Part shown: one piece after another, positions 22,110 to 34,300 of the stretch | How positions within the stretch are numbered: position 1 is the first letter of the stretch | How the letters are laid out: each line of letters starts with the position of its first letter | NCBI GenBank assembly: GCA_047495785.1 | Contig: JBLDXI010000045.1 | Span: forward strand, 682,001-746,000 | Source of the DNA: Lepidodermella squamata | Taxonomy: Eukaryota; Gastrotricha | DNA length: 64,000 nt | Direction: 5' to 3' | Notes under the pieces: generated by a model | What the model was told of the DNA's origin: nothing | The model's database searches: none | Seen by the model: only the letters and a program-made list of their open reading frames with translations | Made by a program: the position numbers and the translations under genes

Positions 22110-24147
22110 ATGGCAAATTCGGTCAATGGCGCTGACTGGAAATATTCATACGTGATCGCTGTCGTAACTTTATCTTGCTATCTGACAACATCTGTTCTTT
22201 GCGATTCCCCGTTTGGCGATCCAGAGCCGCCGCAGCCTGCCAAGAAGCCTCATCGTTATGATGTCGGTGGTCCCTTCGAAAACATCAGCGCTATTATTCA
22301 GAAGCTCACCGAAGACTATGATATCCGGTTGAGGCCAAATTTCGGAGGCGATGCACTCGAAATAGGCTTTGACATCATTATCGCCAGTTTTGATGCGGTC
22401 TCCGAAGTTAACATGGATTATACCCTTACTCTCTATCTCAATCAATATTGGCGTGACGAGAGATTGTCATTTGGGATGGAGTATGTCAATACTACCCTCA
22501 CGCTCGGTGGTGACTTCGCTGATCTCATTTGGGTAAGTCATCCAAAAGCCTGAGTGTTAGCTTTTTAGTTATTTCTTTTCTTAGGTACCTGATACATTTT
22601 TTGCCAACGATAAAAATTCATTCTTACATGACGTGACGGAGAAAAATAAAGTCGTGAAGCTTCGCGGAGACGGTAGCGTGTCTTATGGTATGAGATTCAC
22701 GACAACTCTCGCTTGTATGCTCAATCTCGAAGACTACCCGATGGATGTACAGAATTGCACCGTCGAGATCGAAAGTTACGGTTATACAATGAGTGAAGTT
22801 AGCATGTATTGGATTGATGGTGACCGAGCGATTCGTGGCATTGACCGCGTGGATCTACCTCAATTTACTCTGACCGATTATCGTACTGTTTCTACTGTCG
22901 AGCGTTTACAGACGGGAGACTATCAACGATTGTCTTTGTCATTCCGACTGCGACGCAACTTGGGTTATTTCATTTTCCAAACCTATCTGCCCTCTATTCT
23001 TATTGTCATGTTGAGCTGGATTTCTTTTTGGATTAATCACGAGGCGACGTCGGCTCGTGTATCTCTAGGAATCACCACCGTTCTTACCATGACAACTATC
23101 AGCACTGCCGTTAGAAGTTCTCTGCCTAGGATTTCTTACGTGAAAGCTATCGATATCTATTTGCTTATGTGCTTTCTATTCGTGTTCTGTGCCCTTATCG
23201 AATTTGCATCTGTCAATTATACTTACTGGGGAGCTAGGACTCGTGAAAGACTTCGTCGGCAGAAAGAACAACGGCGAAGGGCGAGAGCTGCGAGAGAAAT
23301 GGGGTTAGATCGATTTGTGTCATTGGTAGGCCGGCCCGCTCTTAGACGGACAACTGAGAGCAATATTGAAATATCTAAGACGAACGAAGCGAAGCCTGAG
23401 GTGAAGAAACCACTGCCTACTCCGAAGCCAGCAGAAGAGGCCCAAACGTCGTTCGGCCGAAGTGCGGCGCCCGGTCGCAGTGAAAACAGTTCGTCTGACA
23501 GTGATTCTTTGGCAACTGCTTCTGAAGGTGAAATTCGCGGCCCTTGTTTCGAAAAGTTGGTGGTTTCTTGCAAAGGTGGCAACAGATCTTCTTCGAATGT
23601 GGCTGTAACGAGGGAGTCGCCGCTGCCGGCTCTCTCGCCTAGCTCGGACCCGGACGCGATTCAACCAGCTGGCGAATGCGATCGAAGAAGAGAAACAACC
23701 AACACTACCCCACAGCAACAGTCGTCGCGGCATTTCACGAATACAATGTCTCATGACGACGTGCCCTCCGTGCGTATCTGCTCGAGAGTGTACAGCCCCG
23801 GTGCTAATGTCTGCCTGAGATCGCGAAACAGCCGCCGACGACTCCTGCTCTTCCACTCGTCGCCGTCGCAAAAATTCACCCCGCCGGGCCGGGGCTCGAA
23901 TCGCGGACCCCATCGCGCAGCCTCCACCGTCTCGCTTTCGGCCTCCTTCCGGCGGGCCCAGACTATGGCGAAACAATTCGTTTCTGGCAACTTCGACTTT
24001 GTTCCTACTGTTCAAGACGTGTCGAAAATCGACCGGATATCGCGTGTAGTTTTTCCGGCTCTTTTTGTTCTCTTCAATGTAGCCTACTGGTGTCTGTATT
24101 TGTTTGGCGGAATTCGTGGTGGAGATCACGACCACCATTATGGCTGA
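22110..24147 (+). CDS. Lcch3: Cys-loop ligand-gated chloride channel subunit, LCCH3 (GABA-A beta-like)
   Basis: Pentameric ligand-gated channel subunit of the GABA-A receptor family. Exons 22110-22532 and 22585-24147 join in phase 0, giving 661 residues. It has a signal-peptide-like hydrophobic start, an extracellular domain with the Cys-loop ([15 protein letters not shown]) and four membrane helices. TM1 includes [20 protein letters not shown]2 is [19 protein letters not shown] and TM3 follows [11 protein letters not shown] long intracellular loop of about 260 residues precedes TM4 ([19 protein letters not shown]). TM2-TM3 is nearly the arthropod LCCH3 sequence. The pore 2' residue is Ser (codon 23062-23064), where insect RDL has Ala. 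In Drosophila LCCH3 can assemble with GRD or RDL; partners here are unknown. It is the first of three plus-strand genes. Confidence 0.92.
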
Positions 24148-24419
24148 AATTTTTATTTTTCTCCATGTTCATATAATCAAAATAACAACGCAATAGGTCT
24201 TGAATAGAATTTTATGTTTCTTTCGTGCTGTCTCTAGTCTCTTATATGAACAACGTCGTAAATCTTCCTTTCTTCGGTTTTTATAGCAGTATTTTTTCGT
24301 TGCGATCTCAGTGCCAATGTTTTCATTTTGCTTATTTTCTACTTTATTGTGTGATTTGCCTGCGACAATATGATCTATGACCGTGGAAAATGATTAGAAA
24401 ATTTTATTTATTCATAAAT

Positions 24420-24467
24420 AATAAAGTCCTTTTACAGCTTGGTGAAATTTTTCTCTTTATTTTTTAG
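24420..24467 (+). other. Putative gene junction: poly(A) signal then splice acceptor (LCCH3-like to CCDC148)
   Basis: AATAAA at 24420-24425 is followed by a T-rich tract and an AG at 24466-24467, 15 bases before the CCDC148 ATG. There is no donor in the intergenic DNA for this acceptor. The layout fits polycistronic RNA cut by trans-splicing (inference). Confidence 0.5.
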
Positions 24468-24482
24468 GCTGTTTTTTCATTA

Positions 24483-26495
24483 ATGAATAATGGCGGAATC
24501 GGCAGTGGAAATCGAAGTCTTGTTATCGGTTTCTTGAACGGCCACAAACCGAAGAATTACGTGCAGAAGAACTACGAGCAGCTGCAACTCGCGATATCAC
24601 AGGCGAACAATGAGTCCCGCCGGGCTGAACGACGAGTCGAAAATTTGGAGGCGCAGAATCGGGCGGCGATCGAGCTGCAACTCGACGCAATGCATCAACG
24701 AATCTGGCTCAAAGAATGGGAACGGCTGTGCGGTTTCCGCGCTCGATTTCAGCGAGATGTCGACGAAGTTCTGCAGATTATTTCGCTGATCCCTCGCGGT
24801 GAAGATCGAACTCTTTTCGAACTGGTAGAGCAGCAGGAAGAGCTGGATGAGTCAACTCGAGATAAATTCCAGAAATCAACCCTTGCGCCAATTGAAGAAT
24901 TTTGCGAAGACATTCAATACTGGGTGAAAAATCGGCGAAGAGACGCGTCGTTAGGCCAAGATCCGAATCTCATTCGACAAACTTTCGACTCAATTAAATC
25001 CCAACAGCTCGACTTGCTAGCGAATATGGAGGAAGAGCAAAAGCAACTGGAACGAATGCTGAAAATTCGAGGTCTGAATGGCGAATTTGAAGACGCTGAT
25101 GATGAAGATATCGATTTTGAAGAAAATGAATCGCCGTCGACTGCTCGTAGTGACATGACCATGATAATTCCGAGCCGGTTGCCGATTCCTGACGACATTT
25201 TAGACGCGAGAGAAATCGAGGGCGACGTCAAAGAGTTTCTTCTTCGAGAATTCTGTGATTTGGATGATTGTTTCCATGAACATATTTCTGTACTGTACGA
25301 GCGAGTCCGGCGTCTCCGAAACCAGGTCAAATCAACCGAGGAGCAATTGAGTTCGAATTCGCTGCTGAAAGTTGTTTGTGAGAACCCGGGCGAGGTCGAT
25401 CCGTGGAAGCTGCTGGTTTTTGAGGCCGTCTACCGCCGAGCGCCGCAAGACATGCCGAAGTCGTGGTACGCCCTCTACATTCATTTCCTCCACTTGCTGT
25501 ACCCAAGGCACAAACGCTGGCAATTATCGCAATTTGCGGCCTTGGTTCACCAGTACGTCGCAATGAAAAAACGAACGAAAATTGTTATGGTTGACTGGCG
25601 GCGGGCTCATGCGGAGTTGTGCGACCGAGTTCGTGATACATTAGCGCAAATGGCGGAAAAAATGCGGGAAGCTCATAAGCGAAGTATCGATTTGGCCGAG
25701 CAGCGAAAATTATGTGCGCAGCTAGCCGAGCAAGTCAACAACTGGCGGAGGCTGAAACTTGAAGAAGCAAAACTCGTTCAAGAAATTGAAATGGCGAAAA
25801 CTGCAGCAGAGGCCGAGCAGATGGCCGCAGAGGAAGAGCGACGAAAAGAAGAAGTCCGCCTTAAAAAAGAGAAAATTGCCAAATTTAAGGAGGACAAAAC
25901 GCAGAAGCGACTCGATGAAATGCGAAAGGCCGAGGAACGATTGGCAGAGGTGAAAAGGCAACTGGCTGCTCAAGCTGACATCGACTGGGAACGAATCAAA
26001 TTTCGGGAATGTTTAATTGCTGAGAAGCAACATGAAAAGCAGGAAAAGCAGCGGTTGACCGAGCAAGAAGAGGCTGAAAAGGAAGAACGGCTAGAGGCGC
26101 TGCGAAAGTTGGTTCGAGTCGAAGCTCCGTCAAATTTGGCGAGGACTTTTGGCGACACGGAAACGTGGCGAAATCACGATGATCGTTACCTGAAAATGGT
26201 TCGAGCCGAACAGCATATGGAGAACGAGGCGTGGTTCGATTCGAAACCGTTATTCTCAAACCCTGGATTTTCTTCGAAACAAATCATGTCTGATAAGCGA
26301 ATTCAGCTCGAGCAAAAGTTGCGTGAAACTGGGCTTATTGCGAGTGAATATGGACGGCGGTTGGTCGCGCAAATGAAACCACCAACAGTGACCAGGAGAG
26401 ACCAGCTGGGCACATTGGGTGTTGGTGACCTGTTACCGCCGCCTCCAATGCAAAACAGAACTCAAGATCCTTATTATTTTCAGCCTAATCGATAG
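24483..26495 (+). CDS. CCDC148: Coiled-coil domain-containing protein 148-like
   Basis: Single-exon gene of 670 codons. Most of the protein is charged coiled coil: residues 28-70, 160-200, 285-310 and a long helix from about 390 to 545 rich in Glu, Lys, Arg and Ala. The C-terminal block SKQIMSDKRIQLEQKLRE followed by TGLIASEYGRR is typical of CCDC148, a poorly characterised protein with a phylogenetic link to cilia. An upstream DWRR segment and the RVEAPSNLARTFGDTETW block also fit. The family assignment rests on C-terminal motifs; function is not established. It lies between the channel gene and RPS29 on the same strand, behind an acceptor-like site. Confidence 0.65.
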   Translation: MNNGGIGSGNRSLVIGFLNGHKPKNYVQKNYEQLQLAISQANNESRRAERRVENLEAQNRAAIELQLDAMHQRIWLKEWERLCGFRARFQRDVDEVLQIISLIPRGEDRTLFELVEQQEELDESTRDKFQKSTLAPIEEFCEDIQYWVKNRRRDASLGQDPNLIRQTFDSIKSQQLDLLANMEEEQKQLERMLKIRGLNGEFEDADDEDIDFEENESPSTARSDMTMIIPSRLPIPDDILDAREIEGDVKEFLLREFCDLDDCFHEHISVLYERVRRLRNQVKSTEEQLSSNSLLKVVCENPGEVDPWKLLVFEAVYRRAPQDMPKSWYALYIHFLHLLYPRHKRWQLSQFAALVHQYVAMKKRTKIVMVDWRRAHAELCDRVRDTLAQMAEKMREAHKRSIDLAEQRKLCAQLAEQVNNWRRLKLEEAKLVQEIEMAKTAAEAEQMAAEEERRKEEVRLKKEKIAKFKEDKTQKRLDEMRKAEERLAEVKRQLAAQADIDWERIKFRECLIAEKQHEKQEKQRLTEQEEAEKEERLEALRKLVRVEAPSNLARTFGDTETWRNHDDRYLKMVRAEQHMENEAWFDSKPLFSNPGFSSKQIMSDKRIQLEQKLRETGLIASEYGRRLVAQMKPPTVTRRDQLGTLGVGDLLPPPPMQNRTQDPYYFQPNR

Positions 26496-26657
26496 ATTTT
26501 TTATTCAATTATTTCTGTGATTTTTCATCTCACGTGATCTCGCTTGAAATTTTACATCCACTCATTTTTGACGATAAAATTGATTAATTTGTTGAGTTTG
26601 ATTTCTTGATATTTTGGTTGCATAGGTTGCTTTTAAAGCAAATAATTGAGCTACAAA

Positions 26658-26878
26658 ATGGGTCACACCTCGATCTACTACGCTCACCCTCGCCGTTTCG
26701 GTCCGGGCTCTCGTCAATGGTTGGTTAATTTTTGTGATTTCATTAGTGTAATTATCGATTTTTTCACAGCCGAGTTTGTTTCAACCACCACGGTCTTATC
26801 CGTAAATACGGCCTTAACTTGTGCCGTCGGTGCTTCCGCGAGTACGCCCCGGTCATCGGCTTCAGGAAGCTCGACTGA
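26658..26878 (+). CDS. RPS29: 40S ribosomal protein S29 (uS14)
   Basis: Small zinc-binding protein of the 40S head. Exons 26658-26719 and 26770-26878 join with codon TG|C and encode exactly 56 residues, the family's length. The four zinc cysteines are C21 and C24 (RQCRVC) and C39 and C42 (LCRRC); the protein ends VIGFRKLD. The intron is 50 bp. Without splicing the frame would miss the second cysteine pair, which confirms the intron. It starts 162 bp after CCDC148. Confidence 0.97.
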
Positions 26879-26980
26879 GCAGTGGCGAGTGCAGTATCTT
26901 TCAAATTATGTAAAGAAGCAGTCTGTTAGAAAACGTTGAGGAGAGCGGTGTCTATTTCAAAAAATCATCTGCTGTTTTGG

Positions 26981-26986
26981 AATAAA
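26981..26986 (+). terminator. Candidate poly(A) signal of RPS29
   Basis: AATAAA about 100 bases after the RPS29 stop codon. The short 3' UTR is as expected for a ribosomal protein gene. Confidence 0.5.
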
Positions 26987-28223
26987 AATTGAATAAGATT
27001 ACACAAATTCGCTGTTTTGATTATGTTGCAGAATAAAGTCGAGAGATACCATTGATTTCAGTGTTCATTCCGCAGTCGTTTGCGGTTTTTCGAGTTGTCC
27101 CTACAGCTAGTCATTTTATCATTATCTCAAGATGGCCTCCGTAGATTATTACACGCTGTTTTTTCAACCGATTTTCGTTGGCTTATAGTTGCACTGGGAG
27201 TATAAAAAGACAGGGTGGTCCTTGCAGTCCCAGTTACAAATGCGATGAACCAACGCGAAGAGCGTCTGAGATGATTCTTATGCATTACGCGCGCTGCGCA
27301 ATCGATAATTTTTTTTGCGACAATTATAATCAAGGGCCGCATAATAATAATCGTTCGCTTTATTACTACTGTGGCGAAATTCGGCAGTATTGGTAAAAAA
27401 TTGCCCGTATCCATGCAATATTAAGGAGGAGACCAAGTGGAGCATACATCAACGCCGGGTAATAAAAGCGAATGATAGCCCACAATTACGCATCATTTCG
27501 ATCGCAATTTTAATGATTCAACTCGCGCGAACAAACAGAACTACCGCGCTATCAAAAGGCCAGCCTCCGCCGCTATCGATCAATGCTTTTTGTCCATCCA
27601 GGCACCTGTCGGAACACTAGCGCGTATATGATAAAAGACCTGGCAGTTTCAAATTGTTTCACCAATGATTTTATTTTTGATACCTATGAATATGATTCGG
27701 AGGGCAAAAATTAAGATTTGCAAATCTGATGGCGAGTTTCATTCTTCAAATTGGAATAGCAGCAGGCTCTTTTACCGGGTCGGAATGTCTCGGTCGCGTT
27801 AATATCGGTATCACTGTAAGCCTCACGATTTTCGACTTTCGATGAGCCCCCTTAATAATGACAAATATTGACTGAACAAACGGACTGTACACCGGAGCTA
27901 ACGAAGATAGCCAGTAGCTTTTTGTTGGCAGTATTGGAGGCACGTGGATTTTTTTGTCAACGTTGAGTTGCGCCGACAGGGTGACGAACATGATGAGGAA
28001 TATGAGACCGTTGATCAGGTAGAAAACTAGGATAGACAAAAAGCTGAGTGACGTGAGGTTCTGTGTTTATCAAATTTTTGCATTTTTGGCCTTTCTTTTT
28101 AATTTCCACGTGAATTGTGAAGAAAAACTCTCACTCTATCTATACTAATAAAAAAACCCAGCTTAAAAATTACTTTGCACTTTTATTACAACCAGTTATA
28201 GAGCAAAAAATAAGCAGTCACAA
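26987..28223. other. Intergenic region between convergent RPS29 and SMG8
   Basis: About 1.2 kb. A TATAAAA motif lies near 27203 without a recognisable gene after it. A minus-strand frame of 97 codons (27746-28039) starts with a hydrophobic segment (LINGLIFLIMFVTLSAQ) that could be a signal peptide, but I recognise no family and see no splice support. No repeat or RNA gene recognised. Confidence 0.35.
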
Positions 28224-31162
28224 TCACTGTTCATCAGAATGGAACCGCAAAAAGTTGGCGTGTAGCCTGAAATTAGCGTAATCAGCGTGATCAACTGGCA
28301 AAATTGGCATGTCCTGGTCATCAGGCGACGTGCTATTGCGGTTGACGTAGACTAGAGGAAAACGCAGCACCCACAGATTATTCGGCGCCAGCGGTACTTC
28401 AGTGTCTTCTATTTCCTCAGCGCCATCAGGCTGCAGCGGCGAGAAAACGAAGCTGCGAGATGCTTGAACTCGAACGGCTAACGAAATTCCGACGCTGGAC
28501 GGCGATTGAGGCGGGACAAGGACGTAAACTCGCATCAACTGGCCGGATGACGGCGATTTGGTCGGACATTGACAACATGAAATGAACAGAGGGACGTCAG
28601 ATAGGCACAACGCAGGCGGGATGGGTTGTTCGGCAGGTGCAGCGCGGCCAGCCCCGCCGCCCCGGGCGCTACCGCCACCGCCGCCCATCGACGGCGAGTT
28701 GCCGCTTTGATTCAGCGGAATTCGTTGAGCTTTCTCAGGAGTTTCAATAAGGAATCGATGACCCTTTGGGCACTCGAATTCAACGCCTAGGTAGGCGACA
28801 ACAGCCGGGCCCATTGCCGGGCCTGGGGTGCCTCGAGACGGCGTTTGACCGCGCCCAGCCGCCGGTCCTGGTTTGCTAACATTAATCGGCTCGCCGTTTT
28901 GGCCGATTCCAATCGGGTATAAATAATGAGCGCCATTTACAAAACCAGCGTACTCAGCCAGACCGCGATTCATATTGTAAACAGAAAACGAACCCAGGCT
29001 GAGCAGGGACCAAAAACTAGGTCCAATTTTAGCGGGCGATGTTGGCGACAGCGACATGGTAGGACTCGCATCGTCCTCTCCGCTCGAGACTTCGGCTTCA
29101 TCTGCACCGCCGTTATCGACATCAGAGGCCGCGTCGCTCGAATAAGGCGTATTTTTCACAGCAGCCGGCTTCGGCTTCGATTTCGGCCTCATTTTACGAG
29201 TATGCAGGGCTAGGTGAGTTAGATTGTGACAGCATTCTTCCTCGAGATGATGATAAAACTCGTAGTTGGCTTCCAAACTCGTGAACGGGTCATCACGTTC
29301 TGCTTGGCTGTAAACAGAAAAAGATGGTTGAAATGGATGAAATAAGTCATTCCAACTTCCTTGGAAAATCTCGATAAAGATCCTTAAAAATGGCGCACTT
29401 GCATAGATAAAACTTTTGAAATTTGAAATTGAAATGAAAGGATCATCAAAACTGAAATTGAAAAATCATTAATTTACGACTACTGGGTGGAAATTCGAAT
29501 TTCGAAAATTAACCCTCAATTTTAGAAGCAATTTATATTCCGATCGAATTGGCTAAATTTCATTTTTTCGATTTAAACATTTTCAAGTCGGACAGGAGGA
29601 AAATAAAAAGAAGCTTACATTTTACCGCAATTGCAAGCCGCTTTAGTGATCATATTGCAGGCATGATTTCGCACAGGTAGCCGCTCTTCTTCGTCATTCA
29701 ATGGCTCCTCGCCAGGCAGGCGATGAAGCGGCAACGTACACACCGAACCGAAAATACTGATGCGTTCACACAGCCGCCGTTCGACAGAAAACACCCCGTT
29801 GCAATACGACTCAAGCTGCGCGACGTATCGATCGGTCAGCGTCGAATTTCGCGCTTTGTTCAGGAAATGGTCACGTGCCGCCGCGAGTCGCTCGTCGTGC
29901 AATGCCGACGAGTAGTAACGCGGCAGACCCTCAGCGTACATGGTCTTCGCAGAATCCAACGCCTGCTTGCAGAGTGTCTCCGCAAACGAGCTATTCACGA
30001 ACAAAAATCGATCTACGCAGCGGATGAGCGCTTGAGAAACCGACAGCGCCTTATCCAAGGCGATGAACGACCGCACCCAATCGCGTAGTGAACACATGTG
30101 GGGCGAATTCGCCGAGGCAGACGCTGCTCGAACGTTCTCAGTTTGCAGCTGATCAACGTGTCTGAAAATGAAATCTCTCGTTCTTTGAAACGAATTCAGC
30201 ACAGGCTTTGGCGCAGCTGGTGTCGGTTGATTCTTCGAAGAACCAGCCGATTTTGCGTTAATCGACTGAGTTATCATACCCATCAAAACTGCATTCGCGC
30301 CAGATAAACTTTCACTGGCCGGTGAAGTGTCAGCGTGAACTATTACAGCGACGAATTCTTCGTTATTCGGGATGGAAACCAGGCCCTTAGTCGCTACATT
30401 AGGGTGGACAATATGAGCGTGTCGTAGAATTCGATAGGTTTGATCCTCTAGAGCGTGTCTCATATCCCGAATTCGTTTGGTAACACTATCAGTCCCAGGC
30501 ATGTTCGTCACATTAATTCGCCGGCAGTCGAAAACGAACAGAAGGCGCGGAACTGCGAGCCGGCCCGCATTGACGACCGGATTCGGGAAACAATGCAGTT
30601 TTTTGAGGGTCTCACTGCGTAAACTAGACGTTTTTTGACATGCTTGCCACAACGCCTTGAAAATCGTCACGTAACGAAGCGACAAAGTCGGACACGGGTC
30701 GATGCACACCAGAATATGCGACAATGTGAATAAAACACTGAGATACCGGAAAATTTCAGTTTCTTCCGCCTTCTGAGCGCCAGTGGATGAGGCGGAAAGT
30801 TGGAAAAAAGTGACTGGTAACCCGACGATTAAAACTAAGGTGGATCGTTCTGCGACAAAAACTGCTTCGACCTCGGGTAAATTTGAGGTCGATTTTTCGC
30901 CATCTCTGATTTTACGATGCTGTAATTGGACATCGCCCAGCACCTCGCCGATTTGAAACGGGTCGAGGCAGGCTGCGGAGGAAACAGCGTTCAGCGCCAA
31001 AGCAGCGGCGGATTGATCGGTTTTCCCGAAAATTGTCACGACACATATGCCCTTTGAATCGCTTGGTTCAAGATTTTGGAATGAAGAACCGAGTGCGACA
31101 GAAATTTTCGATCTCAGAGTTTGGAACAACTGCTCGCAATCGATTGATGAATCATCGGACAT
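28224..31162 (-). CDS. SMG8: SMG8, regulator of the SMG1 kinase in nonsense-mediated decay
   Basis: SMG8 binds SMG9 and restrains SMG1, the kinase that phosphorylates UPF1. Exons on the minus strand 29619-31162 and 28224-29307 join in phase and give 875 residues (human 991). The N-terminal G-like domain has ICVVTIFGKTDQS and the KLHCFPNP segment. The junction region reads CNCGK then ERDDPFTSLEANYEFY, matching the SMG8 Cys-rich segment. The C-terminus has GVEFECPKGHRF and LRFPLVYVN. The 311-bp intron is longer than usual. The ATG at 31162 lies 17 bases after an acceptor (CAACTTTTTTCTTAG) and 155 bp after the MUS81 stop. Confidence 0.93.
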
Positions 31163-31316
31163 TTTTTCTCATAAAAATTCTAAGAAAAAAGTTGAAAATA
31201 ACAAATCACTGAATTAATTTGACTGGAACAAGCAGTAGTTGCAAAAGCAATCACGTGGAAGAGCGAATCTTCTCAGATCAGCATTCGAAATGTGAGAAAC
31301 TCGTTATATCAAAAAG

Positions 31317-34300
31317 TTAAAATTTGGAGTAATAGGAAACAATTTTCTTAGATACGGCCGGTCCCAATTTTCTCGTGCCGATTTTCAACGTAGCCAGAGT
31401 TTTTTCGCAGTCAGATTCGTTTGTTGAGCAGGCCTCGAGAAGCGCGGCCGGAATAGGAAATAGCGAGGTAATCGTAATAGCACGGTCCGGTGACACACCT
31501 TGAATGCACATCAGCTGCCGAGCGAAAATCTCGCGAACATTCATCGGTCTGCGTTTCGACGACGCCGCATTCCACTCGCCGAATCGCGCCGGGTTCGAAA
31601 CCGGATGGGCTAACAAAGCACTCTTCTCCTCGTCAGAAACAGCGTAAGCGTAACGACATTTCGCAGCTACTTTGTTCATGGCTGTATCGATATGGCGCGT
31701 TAAGGCGGCGAGCATAACTGCGGTGTGATGCCCGTCTCGAGTCATTTTCAGCTCGAAATCGTCGATCAAAAGCGTGTTTATCACCGTTTGAAGCAATGAG
31801 CTAGGGTTGATAGACAACCGCCAGCCAGCGGTATTAGCGGCCCAAGCTGTGAATTCTTCGACTAGATACACAGTTTTAGGTCGCCCGCTGTTTCTCATTC
31901 GAGCTTTTTGTTCCTTGAAACGGCCGTCGATCACAGAACTAACTAGATCGTCGATTCGCTTACGTTCCATGACATAATCAAGAACTATGTCTTCACCACT
32001 CGGCCCGGTCGAGGCGCCTGGTTTCCGCCTGAGCACCCACAAATAATCGCCGACAGATAGACGTCGCACCTCAGTTCGAACGCCGAGTTTCATCAATTCA
32101 GTAATGAGATTCTTCTTACTCGCAGTACCGTAGTATTCTTGGTTATCGACACATAGGACGATTTCCCACGGGTAAGAACCAGTTTTATCGATATCACTGG
32201 AAAGCAGTTGATAGACCTCATCGACCAGAGCCGAATCAGTTACCAGGGGTTGGCGGGAGGAATTTGAGGCAGTTGAAGCGGTTCTTACCATTTTCGGGAC
32301 GTAAGAGCTCGATGAAGATGCGGTCGACGAAGTTCGAACCATTGAAGGCATCGGTTGCGATGGTGCAGGTGGTTTCGGCATTGCAGTTGAGTTCGCACGG
32401 GGTAGACTTGGTTGGGACGAAGAGATCGGTTTTCGACGCGGCGCGTCTTCGTCTGAGCCACTACTCTCATCTCTGACATAGGTCGATAAAATTTTTGTGG
32501 ATGCCGAAGCGATTGATGAGCTTTTCTTTGGAGCGGGCGGTTTTGGTGCCGCTTTTGCCGCTGGTTTTGGCTCACTAGTTCCAGGCTCGTTTTGAATATC
32601 AGCTACACCTTGGGAGAAATTATTAAAATTTAAATTTCGCGACCGTCAAGGCTGAAAAATTTGCTCGAAACAACTATTTTTGAATTTCCAAATTTTTAGT
32701 TGATTATAATTTCAACCAGTCTTTCGACTTTAGTTGATTTAGTGATTTAGAGACCAATCGGCCTTAGCGTAATTAATGATCAATTCCCACGAAATTTCGA
32801 GCTATCGAAGCTTTCGCCGAGGCGAGGAAAAAAGTGTCATCGATGCTTTTCGGGCGGATGAAGGTATGTTTCATCGTTGGCTCTTACCCACTGTTAACCC
32901 ACTCCCGAAAATAGATGTGTTGTCTCGGAAGACGATTTAAACGCCGCTACTGTTCAAACGCAGTACAACTGTCCGATGTATTACCGCTATTACCTAGTTC
33001 AATTCAATGCCATCAAAATGGTCGCTGTAGTAGAAAGCTCCGGTGGTCAATCAAATCACCCTAATAAGGCCTCTGAAATGTGCGATAATTTCAAGCACGG
33101 TGACTCGCTGAAGGTGGAAGGAGGAAGCACGGGTGTTGTCAACATAACCAAGGCATTTGAAAACGTTCTACGACGCTAATGATTAACTGAAAGCTCGCTA
33201 CACAATCTTGAGAAAGAATGTCCAAGGTGACCACTTTTTACCTGAAAGCGATTAATGATGATCCTGTAATTCCGGTGTCAATGAAAAGGCGGGAAAAGGC
33301 CACCAGAGAGCTTGCGACCTGCGAAATTTCGAAACAATTCAATCCTGACCTTTACAAGAATTTCTACAAAATGTCAATGGAAGACGAGCTGCAACACTCC
33401 GTTTATAAAGCCATTTGTGATATGGAGGTTTTCCGTTGCGAAGCCAGGAAGTTTGAAAGGGCACTTGCAAGGGAATCCATTGTTCTCGCGTGGAACCAGG
33501 TTCGCTTCCAGAAACATCCCTTTTTTAATCAGATAAACATCGACCGGCTGGTCAGCCAAGATTGGCTTCGCAGTGCAACAAGACACCGCAAGTTCGTCTT
33601 TGTGCAATACGTGTCAGAATCTTTTCTGCGGAAGATGCCGCGAAACTTGGGATCGATTAAATCCGACTGCCAATGGCCGATCGGCGGATGGCTATTTCAA
33701 GGTTAGTGTCTGGTTTCTAATTAATTTTTCTATATATCATTTTCATGGCATGAAGATCCTTGGGTAACGAGAACAGCCCATGGCATTAAGATCCTTGGGT
33801 AACGAGAACAGGTAACGAGGGTAACGAGGGCTGACACCCAGCATCGCGAATTACATGGTCAGCCATGGTCCTACCCTCTCAGCGCGGGCACAGTTGTCCT
33901 CGTCAACCGCTTCAAGTTCGTGGTTAAAGAGCGCCGTAAAGACGGCAGGCGCGTGGCATGCTGCGCCTACAAAGGCTGCAACGCCAAAGTTGTCGGCCGT
34001 TTGCTGGACGACGATTTTGAAATTGACGGCAACAGTCCTCGGCACGACCATCTACCAGTGACTGGAAGTCAGATCTCCACGCTCAAAGTAAACGTCAAGC
34101 TCAAGGTAACATATTTATTTCCACTACCGCCAGCGTAAAACCATCGAAGCCCTCGAATACGATGCCGCCTTAAAAAGCCTGCTACACTGCTAACGATTGT
34201 CGCCAACTTGTATAACATAACCATGCTTCAAATATTTTGTTTTTAATTAGTTATCTATTGGTTTGACCTCCCGAAACTCAGAAAAGAGCTCAACAATCAG

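Noticed and set aside
23320-24138. Long antisense frame of 272 codons opposite the LCCH3-like gene
   Set aside because: It mirrors the codon bias of the real gene; the plus strand encodes recognisable TM and loop segments.
25327-25566. Several frames overlapping the middle of CCDC148
   Set aside because: All are shadows of the long coiled-coil frame on the plus strand.
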